DNA of 64,000 nucleotides from Algiphilus sp965216485 (GTDB lineage: Bacteria; Pseudomonadota; Gammaproteobacteria; Nevskiales; Nevskiaceae), in assembly GCF_965216485.1 (NCBI RefSeq), contig NZ_OZ244162.1, positions 2,294,001 to 2,358,000 on the forward strand, written 5' to 3'. The notes beneath the pieces were generated by a model. That model ran no database searches. It saw nothing but the letters and a program-made list of their open reading frames with translations, and was not told the DNA's origin. Below, piece by piece: positions 1-8,722 of this stretch (position 1 is the stretch's first letter; each line of letters opens with the position of its first letter). The translations under genes were made by a program, and so were the position numbers.

Positions 1-425
1 TCCGGCGGCGCGAAGCGGCGCGTGATGGCACCGCGCACCGGCCACTGCCAGCGCTGATCGAAGGCAGGCAAGCCAGGCTCCGGCGAGGGCGCCGGGCTCG
101 GCCTCGATGGACTGCTGGGGGCGGGTGCACTGTCCGAGGGGCGCCCCCCGCTCGACGGCGGTGCCCGCGCTACCTGGGTCTGCCCACTCTCACCCGAGGG
201 CGGTGACAGACGCAGGACTTGACCGGGGCGGATCAGGTAGTTGTTGCCGATGTTGTTCCAGCGCGCGAGGCGCCGGTAGTCCAGATCGTGCCGCAAGGCA
301 ATGGAGTACAGCGTATCGCCGCTGCGCACGCGGTAATGGCCATCAGGCGCATCGCTATCCCATCGCAGTGCCGAGGCGCATCCAGCCAGGAGGGTCGCGA
401 TCAGCGCTGTGACGAGCCACTTCAT
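1..425 (-). CDS. nlpD: NlpD-type LysM/M23 lipoprotein (5' part, cut by window start)
   Basis: The reading frame is open from an ATG at 425 to the window edge, so only about 141 residues are visible. They show a lipoprotein signal with lipobox LLAGC (Cys16), a LysM peptidoglycan-binding domain at about residues 30-73 (typical SGDTLYSIA start), a Pro/Ser-rich linker, and the beginning of an M23 peptidase domain (WQWPVRG near residue 128). NlpD homologues activate amidase AmiC at the division septum and usually lack peptidase activity themselves; the catalytic part is outside the window. The ATG overlaps the stop of the upstream yqaA gene (ATGA), and the pcm/surE neighbours match the usual surE-pcm-nlpD-rpoS order, so rpoS may lie just to the left. 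Confidence 0.9.
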   Translation of the reverse strand, partial: MKWLVTALIATLLAGCASALRWDSDAPDGHYRVRSGDTLYSIALRHDLDYRRLARWNNIGNNYLIRPGQVLRLSPPSGESGQTQVARAPPSSGGRPSDSAPAPSSPSRPSPAPSPEPGLPAFDQRWQWPVRGAITRRFAPP

Positions 426-1051
426 CCGCGCAAGCCGAGCACCAGGGCTGCAATGACCGTGGCCAGCACCAGCAGCCAGCCTATTCGCTCCAGATGGCGC
501 TCCAGCCAGGGCGTGGCCGCGGGGCCCAGCAGGCGCACCACGCCCGCCACCGCAGTAAAGCGCAAACCGCGCCCCACCAGCGCACCGATGACAAACACTG
601 GCAGCGCCAGACCGACGCTGCCCGCTGCCACCGTGAAGACCTTGAAAGGAATCGGCGTGAAGCCGGCGAGGAAGATCGCCCAGAAGCCCCAGTCCTCGAA
701 CCAGGCAGCGGCCTGTTCATAGGCCGGGCGATAGCCCGCGGCTTCTACCCAGGGCATCGCGGCTTCCATCATCGCCAGCCCGATGACATACCCCAGCAAA
801 CCGCCCAGCACCGAGGTGACCGTCGTGAGCAACGCAAGGCGCCACCAGTGATCCGGCCGCGCCAGCGTCATGGGGGCCAGCATCACATCGGGCGGAATTG
901 GGAAGAAGGAGCTTTCCGCAAAACTGACCGTCCCCAGCCAGAAGCGTGCATGACGATGACGGCTCACGCGCAGCATCCAGTGATACAGCCGCGCGAAGGG
1001 GCCGTGGCGTGCCTCGGTGACCACGCCGGCGGACGGCTCCGGCGTGCTCAT
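422..1051 (-). CDS. yqaA: YqaA family inner-membrane protein (VTT/SNARE-associated domain)
   Basis: The 209-residue product has a central VTT/DedA-like core with the family-typical segments FAESSFFPIPPDV (about residues 45-57) and FTPIPFKVFTVAAGSVG (about 130-146), plus several hydrophobic helices and a C-terminal membrane anchor. YqaA proteins are inner-membrane proteins distantly related to the DedA flippase/transport family; the substrate is not established. The gene overlaps pcm upstream by 4 bases and nlpD downstream by 4 bases, so surE-pcm-yqaA-nlpD look translationally coupled. Length is normal for the family. Confidence 0.85.
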   Translation of the reverse strand: MSTPEPSAGVVTEARHGPFARLYHWMLRVSRHRHARFWLGTVSFAESSFFPIPPDVMLAPMTLARPDHWWRLALLTTVTSVLGGLLGYVIGLAMMEAAMPWVEAAGYRPAYEQAAAWFEDWGFWAIFLAGFTPIPFKVFTVAAGSVGLALPVFVIGALVGRGLRFTAVAGVVRLLGPAATPWLERHLERIGWLLVLATVIAALVLGLRG

Positions 1052-1734
1052 GCCTTGCCCGCCATCAAGGGAACGAAGGCAACGCCCTGCAAATCCCTGC
1101 GGCTCAGGCTGCCGTCGGATTGCTTGTCGAGAATCACGAGCTGCTGCGCCCCTTTGCCGCCCAGCGGCATGACGATACGCCCTCCCACCGAGAGCTGATT
1201 GACGAAGGCGGAGGGTACAGTTGCGGTTCCGGCCGTAACGACGATGCCATCGTAGGGCGCGTGCCCGGCCCAGCCCGCCATGCCATCGCCGTAGTTGAAG
1301 ACGATATTGCGGTAATGGAGCTGCTTCAAGGTGTCACGCGCCTGCATGCTCAGCACACGAATGCGCTCGACCGTAAAGACGCGCTCCACGACTTCCGCCA
1401 ACACCGCCGCCTGGTAACCGCAGCCGGTACCCACTTCCAGCACGCGCTTGCGCGCGCCGTCGGCGAGCAGCGCCTGCGTCATCAGGCCGACAACCAGGGG
1501 CTGAGAAATGGTCTGCGCCTGGCCGATGGGAAGGGCCGTATTCTCGTAGGCGCGCCAGCGCATGCCTTCGGAGACGAAGACATGGCGCGGTACCTTGCCA
1601 ATGGCGCGCAGCACGGATTCATCCTGCACGCCCTGACGTCGCAGGTCCTCGACCAGACGCTTGCGCGCGGAATCCGGCAGCAAGGGTGCGCGTGTCGTAT
1701 GCCGCGTCTCCGTCACAGCAGATTCGCGGCCCAT
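1048..1734 (-). CDS. pcm: Protein-L-isoaspartate O-methyltransferase
   Basis: The product (228 residues) repairs damaged proteins by using S-adenosylmethionine to methylate L-isoaspartyl residues. The SAM-binding motif VLEVGTGCGYQ lies at about residues 98-108, preceded by the PCMT-typical GQAQTISQP segment (about 71-79). The N-terminus is about 15-20 residues longer than the E. coli enzyme; the first ATG (1734) was kept but a later start cannot be excluded. It overlaps the 3' end of surE by 22 bases and yqaA by 4 bases, the standard surE-pcm stress/survival module. Confidence 0.93.
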   Translation of the reverse strand: MGRESAVTETRHTTRAPLLPDSARKRLVEDLRRQGVQDESVLRAIGKVPRHVFVSEGMRWRAYENTALPIGQAQTISQPLVVGLMTQALLADGARKRVLEVGTGCGYQAAVLAEVVERVFTVERIRVLSMQARDTLKQLHYRNIVFNYGDGMAGWAGHAPYDGIVVTAGTATVPSAFVNQLSVGGRIVMPLGGKGAQQLVILDKQSDGSLSRRDLQGVAFVPLMAGKA

Positions 1735-2621
1735 GACGCCGTACGCTCCAAGGCTTCGTACCGCGTAAGGTCAGTCACAATGGGTGTGATCGCGACACAT
1801 TTGCGCGCAATCGCATCAAAATCCGTGCCAGGCCCGCAATCGGCCTCGGGTCCGGCGGCGCCAACCCAATAAATGGGGCGCCCGCGCGGGTCGGTATCGG
1901 GCACGATGGGCTCGGCCAGGTGCCGCCGCCCCAACCGCGTGATCTCGACGCCCTGTAGCGCCTCCCAAGGTACGTCCGGGACATTGACATTGAGGATCGT
2001 GTCCGCAGGCAGCGGCTCGCGCAGCAGTTTGCCCACCAAGACCCGCGCCACGCGCGCGGCCGTGGCGAAGTGATCCGGATCGAAGTTGGTGCAGGAGATG
2101 GCAATGGCCGGCGCACCCAGAAAGCGGCCTTCCATGGCCGCGGCGACCGTGCCCGAATAGAGCACATCGTCACCGAGGTTCGCGCCGTTATTGATCCCCG
2201 ACACCACCAACGATGGCTTGTGCTCCAGCAGGCCGGTCAGTGCGAGATGGACGCAATCGGTCGGGGTGCCTTCGACGCACCAGACGCCATCGTCATGCCG
2301 AGCAACGCGCAGCGGATGTGACAGGGTCAGCGAGTTGCTGGCGCCACTGCGGTTGCGATCCGGGGCCACCACATCCAGCGCATATTCCTGGCGGAGTTCG
2401 TCGGCCAGCGCGCGCAGACCCGGCGCGTGGCAGCCATCGTCATTGGAAAGAAGCAGCCGCGTGGCACGGCTGACGGAAGGCCCATGGCTGGATGGGCTGG
2501 AAGATGCGCTAGCTTGAGACACAACACGCTCGATGTGGTCGGCGGAAGGATGTACCGTAGAGTCGACTGCGTTGAAGCTCGCCGGGCGCTTCGCCGGGCG
2601 CGAAATGCAGCCAGCCTCCAT
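1713..2621 (-). CDS. surE: 5'/3'-nucleotidase SurE
   Basis: SurE dephosphorylates nucleoside 5'- and 3'-monophosphates and uses a divalent metal. The core begins with LLLSNDDG and later has SGINNGANLGDDVLYSGT, the two signature segments. The start is uncertain. From the ATG at 2621 there are about 55 residues before the conserved core, rich in Ser and unlike the family; a GTG at 2522 would leave about 22. A TACAAT box (2635-2630 on this strand) sits just upstream of 2621, so either a nearly leaderless message from 2621 or a start at 2522 is possible. The valine next to the core is encoded by GTC and is not a start. Confidence 0.92.
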   Translation of the reverse strand: MEAGCISRPAKRPASFNAVDSTVHPSADHIERVVSQASASSSPSSHGPSVSRATRLLLSNDDGCHAPGLRALADELRQEYALDVVAPDRNRSGASNSLTLSHPLRVARHDDGVWCVEGTPTDCVHLALTGLLEHKPSLVVSGINNGANLGDDVLYSGTVAAAMEGRFLGAPAIAISCTNFDPDHFATAARVARVLVGKLLREPLPADTILNVNVPDVPWEALQGVEITRLGRRHLAEPIVPDTDPRGRPIYWVGAAGPEADCGPGTDFDAIARKCVAITPIVTDLTRYEALERTASWAANLL

Positions 2622-2629
2622 GGGCCCCG

Positions 2630-2635
2630 ATTGTA
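2630..2635 (-). promoter_or_regulatory. Possible -10 box for the surE-pcm-yqaA-nlpD operon
   Basis: On the minus strand these bases read TACAAT, a good sigma70 -10 match in the 23-base gap between the surE ORF and the divergent Smr gene. No clear -35 was found, so this is a weak prediction. Confidence 0.35.
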
Positions 2636-2644
2636 GCGCGAGCC

Positions 2645-3205
2645 ATGTCCAGAAAGCCGAATGTCCCTGCCGAATCCGCCGACGATGCAGACCTGCAGGC
2701 CTTCCGCGAGGCCATGCGCGATGTCGTACCGCACAGCCCGCAGCGCAGCGTGCGCGAATCCCCGAAGCTGGATGCGCGCCCCTACCAGCGGGAAGCCGAC
2801 GAAGCCGAGGCGCTGCGCGAAAGCCTGGAGCATGTCCCCGACGATGTCCTGATCGCCTCGGGCGACATCCTCGAATACCGCGCCCCCGGTGTGAAGGAGT
2901 CCACCTACCGCCGCCTCCGGCGCGGGCAGTTCCACATTCACGACGAACTCGATCTGCACGGTCACACGGTGGCGGCTGCCAAAGCCGCCGTGCGCGATTT
3001 TCTGGCCGAGTGCCAGCAGCGCGATCAGCACTGCATCCGCATCATCCATGGCAAAGGGCTGCGCTCGGGCAACAACGGTCCGGTGCTGAAGCGCCATATC
3101 GATGGCTGGCTGCGCCGACGCCGGGACGTGCTCGCCTTCTCCTCCGCCAAGCGCGAGCAGGGCGGTGCCGGCGCGGTCGTGGTGCTCCTGAAGCGTCTCG
3201 ACTAG
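2645..3205 (+). CDS. Smr domain endonuclease family protein (SmrB/YfcN-like)
   Basis: The 186-residue protein has a C-terminal Smr domain with the two hallmark motifs: LDLHG (residues 102-106) and HGKG (135-138), followed by the LK..I..WL helix and a terminal GGAGAVVVLLK strand. The N-terminal about 90 residues match the extended N-terminal helix region of SmrB/YfcN. E. coli SmrB cleaves mRNA between collided ribosomes; the conserved DLH and HGxG motifs suggest the same nuclease activity here. The gene is divergent from surE and its 3' end overlaps ispF by 4 bases tail to tail. Confidence 0.88.
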   Translation: MSRKPNVPAESADDADLQAFREAMRDVVPHSPQRSVRESPKLDARPYQREADEAEALRESLEHVPDDVLIASGDILEYRAPGVKESTYRRLRRGQFHIHDELDLHGHTVAAAKAAVRDFLAECQQRDQHCIRIIHGKGLRSGNNGPVLKRHIDGWLRRRRDVLAFSSAKREQGGAGAVVVLLKRLD

Positions 3206-3678
3206 GCAAACACCGTCACCACAGCGTGGGCGGCAAGCGCCCGCGTTTCGCCGATGGCATCGACGCCTTCGTGGGTGGTGGCCTTGACCGAGACCCGGTC
3301 CAGACCAATGCCGAGATCGTCGGCGATGCAGGCCCGCATTCGCGGAATGTGCGCCGCCAAGCGTGGGCGTTGCGCCACCACGGTGATGTCCACATTGCCC
3401 GGGGCATAGCCGGCATCGCGCACCAGTGCGCAGACATGGCGCAACAGGTCGCGGCTATCGGCGCCCGCCCAGCGTGCATCGGTATCCGGGAAGTGCTGGC
3501 CAATATCGCCCAGCGCAAGGGCACCCAGCAGCGCGTCACAGAGGGCGTGTAGCGCAACGTCGCCATCGGAATGGGCTTCGACCGCGTATTCGCAGGCGAT
3601 GAAGACCCCGCCCACGTGGAGCCCCTCCCCCGCGCGCAGCCGGTGCAGATCAAAGCCCTGTCCGATACGGATATCCAT
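3202..3678 (-). CDS. ispF: 2-C-methyl-D-erythritol 2,4-cyclodiphosphate synthase
   Basis: IspF (158 residues, normal length) converts CDP-ME 2-phosphate to MEcPP in the MEP isoprenoid pathway. Visible are the N-terminal metal/substrate motif GFDLHRL (Asp10, His12 region), the HSDGDVALHALCDALLGA motif with the third metal-binding His, and the DIGQHFPDTD segment. The start codon overlaps the ispD stop, so IspD and IspF are made from coupled genes, as in many Gammaproteobacteria where they can be fused or adjacent. Confidence 0.96.
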   Translation of the reverse strand: MDIRIGQGFDLHRLRAGEGLHVGGVFIACEYAVEAHSDGDVALHALCDALLGALALGDIGQHFPDTDARWAGADSRDLLRHVCALVRDAGYAPGNVDITVVAQRPRLAAHIPRMRACIADDLGIGLDRVSVKATTHEGVDAIGETRALAAHAVVTVFA

Positions 3679-4409
3679 CAGGAAGGGCTGGGCTGCTGCA
3701 GGAACCAGTCCGCCAGCAGCAGATCCTCGGGGGTGGTGATCTTGAGATTGCGCGCCTCACCCGGCACCAGTCGTGGCTGATGGCCGGCCCACTCCATGGC
3801 CTGCGCCTCGTCACTGCACAGGCGGGCCTGCGCTCTGGCGGTGCGCAGCGCGGCAGTCAACGTGCCCAGCGGGAAGACCTGAGGCGTCTGCGCGCACCAC
3901 AAGGTGGTGCGGTCCAGGGTTTCTGCGCAGTGCAGTTCGGACGTCCCTTCGCCCGCGCGCTTGACCGTATCGGTCATCGGAAGGGCGAGCAGAGCGCCTT
4001 CGGCATGGTGGGCATGCGCAGACAAGCGCTGCAGCGCCGAAGTGCTCAGGCAGGGCCGTGCGGCGTCGTGCACATAGACTGGATCGCGCGCCATCGCACC
4101 CGCATCCGCCAGAGCCTCCAGGCCGCACAGCACGGAATCCATGCGTTCCTCACCGCCATCGACGCGCAGCAGACGCTCGGCATCCGCTGCATCCAGGTCG
4201 AGTTCAGGCATTGCCACGCCCGGCGCCAGTACCAGCGCCACGCGCCGGATGGCGTGCAGTCCGAGCAGTGCTGCCAGACTCCAGCGAAGGACGGGGTGGC
4301 CGCGCAGCGGACGGAACTGCTTGGCAGGACCTTCGCCCATGCGCCGCCCCTGCCCAGCAGCTACCACCACCGCCCAGGCCGGGGCCTCGTCCTGCGCTGC
4401 AGCAGTCAC
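3678..4409 (-). CDS. ispD: 2-C-methyl-D-erythritol 4-phosphate cytidylyltransferase
   Basis: IspD (243 residues) transfers CMP from CTP to MEP. The nucleotide-binding signature VVAAGQGRRMG with the downstream KQF lies at residues about 15-33, and HDAARPC and the TPQVF segment of the family are present. It lies 8 bases downstream of ftsB and overlaps ispF, reproducing the conserved ftsB-ispD-ispF order. The start at 4409 gives a short 12-residue N-terminal extension before the first strand. Confidence 0.95.
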   Translation of the reverse strand: MTAAAQDEAPAWAVVVAAGQGRRMGEGPAKQFRPLRGHPVLRWSLAALLGLHAIRRVALVLAPGVAMPELDLDAADAERLLRVDGGEERMDSVLCGLEALADAGAMARDPVYVHDAARPCLSTSALQRLSAHAHHAEGALLALPMTDTVKRAGEGTSELHCAETLDRTTLWCAQTPQVFPLGTLTAALRTARAQARLCSDEAQAMEWAGHQPRLVPGEARNLKITTPEDLLLADWFLQQPSPS

Positions 4410-4417
4410 GCGATGGA

Positions 4418-4699
4418 TTAGCCTTCGTTGACGACGAGGAAGAATTCCTCGCCTTCTCGCACCAGGCCCAGCTGACGCCGTGCCCTGGCCTCCAGTGCGT
4501 CGGCGTCCTCACCCTTGAGCGAGGCGATCTCGGCGCTCAGGGCGGCGTTCTCGGCCTGCGCCGCTTCGATCTCGGCGCGCAGCGTTTCGGCGCGGGTGTG
4601 CATGCGGTGGACGTCCGCCAGACTGCCCGGACCAACCCACAACCGGTATTGCAGGAATACCAGCAGGACCGCCAGGAGGATCGTCACCGCATGCTTCAT
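4418..4699 (-). CDS. ftsB: Cell division protein FtsB
   Basis: The 93-residue protein is a single-pass inner-membrane protein: a short N-terminus, a transmembrane segment at about residues 5-22 (ending FLQYRLWVG), then a periplasmic coiled coil at about 28-70 with Glu/Ala-rich heptads, and the conserved EARARRQLGLVREGE tail. FtsB works with FtsL and FtsQ to recruit and activate septal peptidoglycan synthesis. It sits 9 bases after the enolase gene and just before ispD, the usual context. Confidence 0.94.
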   Translation of the reverse strand: MKHAVTILLAVLLVFLQYRLWVGPGSLADVHRMHTRAETLRAEIEAAQAENAALSAEIASLKGEDADALEARARRQLGLVREGEEFFLVVNEG

Positions 4700-4708
4700 A
4701 GGCGGATA

Positions 4709-6010
4709 CTACCCCAGCGGAACCGGGAATGCCGAGACCCCGGGATACTGCGCCTGCTTGCCGAGCTCGCGCTCGATGCGCAGCAACTGGTTGTACTTGG
4801 CCATGCGGTCGGAGCGACACAGCGAACCGGTCTTGATCTGGGTGGCCACGGTGCCGACCGCGATATCGGCGATGGTGGCATCCTCGGTCTCGCCGGAGCG
4901 GTGCGATACCACCGAGGAATAGCCCGCCTGATTGGCCATATTGATCGCATCCAGCGTCTCGCTGAGCGTGCCGATCTGGTTGGGCTTGATCAGGATGCTG
5001 TTGGCCACACCCTGGTCGATACCCTCGGCCAGGATCTTGGTATTGGTCACGAAGAGGTCGTCACCGACCAGCTGCACGCGCTCACCGAGGCGCTCGGTCA
5101 GCAGACGCCAGCCGTCCCAATCGTCCTCGGCACAGCCGTCTTCAATGGAGATCACCGGATAAAGGTCGCACAGGTCCGCCAGATAGGCGGTGAAGCCGGC
5201 CGCGTCAAAACGCTTGCCCTCACCCTTGAGCTCGTACTGACCGTTCTTGTAGATCTCGCTGGAGGCCACATCCAGGCCCAGCCAGATATCACGGCCGGGC
5301 TTGTAACCGGCCGACTCAATGGCGGCAATCAGACATTCCAGCGCGTCACCATTGGAAGCAAGATCCGGCGCAAAGCCGCCCTCGTCGCCCACCGCGGTGT
5401 TCAGGCCGCGGCTGGACAGCACCTTCTTCAGAGCGTGGAAGGTCTCCGCGCCCCAGCGTAGGGCTTCCCGGAAGCTGGGTGCGCCCACCGGCAGAATCAT
5501 GAATTCCTGGATGTCGACATTGTTGTCGGCGTGGGCTCCGCCGTTGATCACGTTCATCATCGGCACCGGCAGGCCAGTAGCCTGCAGACCGCCGATATGG
5601 CGATACAGCGAACGGCCCGACTCGCTGGCCGCGGCGTGGGCGGTGGCGAGGCTGACCGCCAGGATGGCGTTCGCGCCCAGGCGGTCCTTGTTCTCGCTGC
5701 CATCGAGGGCAATCATCGTGGCGTCGACCAGCAACTGGTCCTGCGCATCGAGACCAATCACGGCCTTGGCGATGTCGTTCTCTACATGCTTGACGGCTTT
5801 GGTCACGCCCTTGCCGAGGTAGCGGGTGTCCTTCTTCTTTCCACTGCTGCCGTCGCGCAGCTCCACGGCCTCGCGTACGCCGGTGGAAGCGCCACTGGGC
5901 GCACAGGCGCGTCCGCGCGCGCCGGAGGCCAGCGTGACTTCGGCCTCGACCGTCGGATTGCCGCGCGAATCGATGATTTCAAGGCCTTGAACGGCCACGA
6001 TCTTGGACAT
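4709..6010 (-). CDS. eno: Enolase
   Basis: The 433-residue protein converts 2-phosphoglycerate to phosphoenolpyruvate and is also an RNA degradosome component in enterobacteria. Clear family motifs are GNPTVEAEV near the N-terminus, GDEGGFAPDL, SIEDG (metal ligands), LIKPNQIGT with the catalytic lysine, and SHRSGETED. Length is standard. A GGGAGTAAGC ribosome-binding site precedes the ATG. It starts a run eno-ftsB-ispD-ispF that is probably co-transcribed. Confidence 0.98.
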   Translation of the reverse strand: MSKIVAVQGLEIIDSRGNPTVEAEVTLASGARGRACAPSGASTGVREAVELRDGSSGKKKDTRYLGKGVTKAVKHVENDIAKAVIGLDAQDQLLVDATMIALDGSENKDRLGANAILAVSLATAHAAASESGRSLYRHIGGLQATGLPVPMMNVINGGAHADNNVDIQEFMILPVGAPSFREALRWGAETFHALKKVLSSRGLNTAVGDEGGFAPDLASNGDALECLIAAIESAGYKPGRDIWLGLDVASSEIYKNGQYELKGEGKRFDAAGFTAYLADLCDLYPVISIEDGCAEDDWDGWRLLTERLGERVQLVGDDLFVTNTKILAEGIDQGVANSILIKPNQIGTLSETLDAINMANQAGYSSVVSHRSGETEDATIADIAVGTVATQIKTGSLCRSDRMAKYNQLLRIERELGKQAQYPGVSAFPVPLG

Positions 6011-6088
6011 TGCTTACTCCCTTGGCTACAAATGTGGACCGGCGCACTCGAGGCGCAGTCGCTTTTCAATCAATTTGTTGCACCGCTT

Positions 6089-6109
6089 ATTTCAGATAGC
6101 ACCTGAAAT
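6089..6109. promoter_or_regulatory. Inverted repeat between kdsA and eno
   Basis: Seven-base arms ATTTCAG and CTGAAAT flank a 7-base loop in the AT-rich gap between kdsA and eno. It could be a weak terminator of kdsA or an operator upstream of eno. Only the symmetry is seen; function is not known. Confidence 0.3.
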
Positions 6110-6119
6110 ATTGGCGGCC

Positions 6120-6953
6120 TCAGCCGAGCTCTTGTTCCAGCAGAGGCGCGGCCTTCACCGCGCGATCCAGTGCCACCAGGGTCTCGAGCAACTGCGGCAT
6201 CGCCGACAGCGGCAAGGAGTTGGGGCCGTCGCACAAGGCTTCATCCGGCTTCGGATGGGTCTCCATGAACAGCCCGGATACACCAGCGCCCACCGCCGCG
6301 CGCGCCAGCACGGGAATGTACTCGCGCTGCCCACCAGAGCTGCCGCCCTGCCCGCCCGGTAGCTGCACGCTGTGCGTGCAGTCGAAGACCACCGGCGCGA
6401 AGGCGCGCATTGCGGCCAGGCCGCGCATATCCGACACCAGGTTGTTGTAACCGAAGGAAAAGCCGCGCTCGCACAGCAGGAAGTTGTGTTCGGCCACGGC
6501 AGTCATCTTGTCGATGACCTTGCCCATCTCCCAGGGGCTCATGAACTGGCCCTTCTTGACGTTGATCGGCCGGCCGGTGCGCGCCACGCGCTGCATGAAA
6601 TTGGTCTGGCGGCACAGGAAGGCAGGGGTCTGGATGACGTCGATGACCTCAGCTACGGCCTGCAAATCGGTATCTTCGTGCACATCGGTCAGCACCGGTA
6701 CACCGACCTGCTCCTTGACCTTCTGCATGATGCGCAGGCCTTCTTCCATGCCGGGTCCGCGGTAGCTGGTATGCGAGGTGCGGTTGGCCTTGTCGAAGGA
6801 ACCCTTGAAGATGTAGAGAATGCCGAGCTGCTCAGCGAGCGGCTTGATGGTCGACGCCACTTCCAGTGCGAGCGCTTCCGACTCCAGCGTGTCCGGCCCC
6901 GCGATCAGAAACAACGGCTGATCGATGCCGATTTCACGGCCGCAGAGCTTCAT
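6120..6953 (-). CDS. kdsA: 3-deoxy-8-phosphooctulonate synthase
   Basis: KdsA (277 residues from the ATG at 6953) condenses PEP and arabinose 5-phosphate to make KDO 8-phosphate for lipopolysaccharide. Motifs seen are AGPDTLES near the N-terminus, FKGSFDKANRTS, PVLTDVHE and CDGPNSLP near the C-terminus. The frame is open about 50 residues further upstream, but that part belongs to the end of pyrG; the ATG at 6953 matches the usual N-terminus and overlaps the pyrG stop by 4 bases (ATGA), so pyrG and kdsA are coupled. Confidence 0.97.
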   Translation of the reverse strand: MKLCGREIGIDQPLFLIAGPDTLESEALALEVASTIKPLAEQLGILYIFKGSFDKANRTSHTSYRGPGMEEGLRIMQKVKEQVGVPVLTDVHEDTDLQAVAEVIDVIQTPAFLCRQTNFMQRVARTGRPINVKKGQFMSPWEMGKVIDKMTAVAEHNFLLCERGFSFGYNNLVSDMRGLAAMRAFAPVVFDCTHSVQLPGGQGGSSGGQREYIPVLARAAVGAGVSGLFMETHPKPDEALCDGPNSLPLSAMPQLLETLVALDRAVKAAPLLEQELG

Positions 6954-8647
6954 GCTGCCCCCTGCGCGCTGCTGGTGGCCGGTGCCGCCGCTCCGGCGTC
7001 CACCTGGTGCGACAGATGGTGCTCGCGCGCGGCGCGCACGAAACTGGAGAACAGAGGATGCCCCTCGCGCGGCGTCGACGAGAACTCGGGGTGGAACTGG
7101 CAACCAACGAACCAGGGGTGGTCGGGCAACTCGACGATCTCGGCCAGGTGGTCCTCCGGCGTTTCGCCGGAAATGCGCAGACCGCGCCCCTCGATGGTCT
7201 CGCGATAGTGATTGTTGAATTCGTAGCGGTGGCGGTGACGCTCTTCGATCATCTCAGCGTTATAGATCGCCCGCGCCCGCGAGCCCGCGCTCAGCCGAGC
7301 GCGCTGCGCGCCCAGGCGCATGGTGCCGCCCTTGTCGGAGGAATGGGTGCGACGCTGCACCTCTCCACCGGAATCGTGCCACTCGGTGACCAATCCAATC
7401 ACCGGGTGCGAGGTATCTGGATCGATTTCCGTGGAATGCGCGCCCTCCAGACCGCAGACATGGCGCGCGAATTCGATGACCGCGACCTGCATACCCAGAC
7501 AGATGCCGAGATACGGAATGCCATTCTCACGGGCGTACTGACAGGCCACGATCTTGCCTTCGATGCCGCGCTCGCCAAAGCCACCGGGCACAAGGATCGC
7601 ATCCGCACCCTGCAGCACGCGATCGCCCTGGCGCACGATGGTCTCCGCCTCGATATAGCGGATACGCACCTTGCTGCCGGTGTGCCGGCCGGCGTGCTCC
7701 AGCGCCTCGTTGAGCGAGATGTAGGCGTCGGCAAGGTCGACGTACTTGCCTACCATCACCACCTCGATCTCCAGGTCCTGGGCATCGCGCGAGGTGACCA
7801 CCCGATCCCACTGGCTGAGGTCGGTCTTGCGTGTCTGCAGGCCGAAGTGTTCCACGACCAGTTCGTCCAGTCCCTGCTGATGCAGCCAGGCCGGAATCTT
7901 GTAGATGTCGTCCAGATCGATGGCGGAAATGACGGAGCGTTCGGCCACATTGGTGAACAGCGCAATCTTGCGTCGCTCGCTATCCGGCAGCGGCCGGTCG
8001 CTGCGGCAGAGCAGTACATCGGGCTGGATACCGATAGTGCGCAGTTCCTTCACCGAGTGCTGCGTCGGCTTGGTCTTCATTTCGCCTGAAGACTTCACGT
8101 AAGGCAGCAGCGTCAGATGCATGTACATCGCGCGCTTGCTGCCGACACGGATGCCTAGCTGACGGATGGCCTCAAGAAACGGCAGTGATTCGATATCGCC
8201 GACCGTGCCGCCGATTTCGGCAATGCAGATGTCCGCACCCTCGCCACCGCGTTCAATGGCGAGCTGAATCTCGTCGGTGACATGCGGGATGACCTGCACG
8301 GTCGAGCCGAGGTAATCGCCGCGGCGCTCCTTGTCGAGCACGTTGCGGTAGATCTGGCCAGTGGTGACGTTGGACAGCCGGCTGGTCTTGCCGTGCAGGA
8401 AGCGCTCGTAGTGCCCGAGGTCGAGGTCGGTCTCGGCGCCATCGCGCGTGACAAAGACCTCGCCGTGCTGAAACGGGCTCATCGTGCCCGCATCCACATT
8501 CAGATACGGGTCCAGCTTGATGATCTGCACCTTGAGCCCGCGCGTTTCGAGCACCGCTGCCAGGGAAGCGGCCGCGATGCCCTTGCCCAGTGAGGAGACC
8601 ACCCCACCGGTGACAAAGAGATAGTGCGGGCGGTTTTCGTCAGACAT
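6950..8647 (-). CDS. pyrG: CTP synthase
   Basis: The 565-residue enzyme makes CTP from UTP, ATP and glutamine. The N-terminal synthetase domain starts with FVTGGVVSSLGKGI and has the ISPF-type DAGTMSPFQHGEVFV segment; the C-terminal class I glutamine amidotransferase domain has the nucleophile elbow GICLGMQ and the C-terminal HPEF of the triad. It is the first gene of a pyrG-kdsA unit, as in E. coli and Pseudomonas (pyrG-kdsA-eno). Confidence 0.98.
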   Translation of the reverse strand: MSDENRPHYLFVTGGVVSSLGKGIAAASLAAVLETRGLKVQIIKLDPYLNVDAGTMSPFQHGEVFVTRDGAETDLDLGHYERFLHGKTSRLSNVTTGQIYRNVLDKERRGDYLGSTVQVIPHVTDEIQLAIERGGEGADICIAEIGGTVGDIESLPFLEAIRQLGIRVGSKRAMYMHLTLLPYVKSSGEMKTKPTQHSVKELRTIGIQPDVLLCRSDRPLPDSERRKIALFTNVAERSVISAIDLDDIYKIPAWLHQQGLDELVVEHFGLQTRKTDLSQWDRVVTSRDAQDLEIEVVMVGKYVDLADAYISLNEALEHAGRHTGSKVRIRYIEAETIVRQGDRVLQGADAILVPGGFGERGIEGKIVACQYARENGIPYLGICLGMQVAVIEFARHVCGLEGAHSTEIDPDTSHPVIGLVTEWHDSGGEVQRRTHSSDKGGTMRLGAQRARLSAGSRARAIYNAEMIEERHRHRYEFNNHYRETIEGRGLRISGETPEDHLAEIVELPDHPWFVGCQFHPEFSSTPREGHPLFSSFVRAAREHHLSHQVDAGAAAPATSSAQGAA

Positions 8648-8678
8648 GGGGCGGCGCTCGGGAGACAGAACGGCCGCT

Positions 8679-8684
8679 ATTGTA
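8679..8684 (-). promoter_or_regulatory. Possible -10 box upstream of pyrG
   Basis: The minus strand reads TACAAT 32 bases before the pyrG start. A convincing -35 hexamer is not visible, so this is a tentative promoter assignment. Confidence 0.35.
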
Positions 8685-8722
8685 GCCGAGCCGTCCGCCC
8701 GAACCGACCTTTCGCGTACGAC

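Noticed and set aside
4058..5461. A long plus-strand open frame opposite ispD, ftsB and eno.
   Set aside because: It lies antisense to strongly conserved genes, and its composition (repeated Ala, Arg, Gln, His) is typical of the shadow of a high-GC gene.
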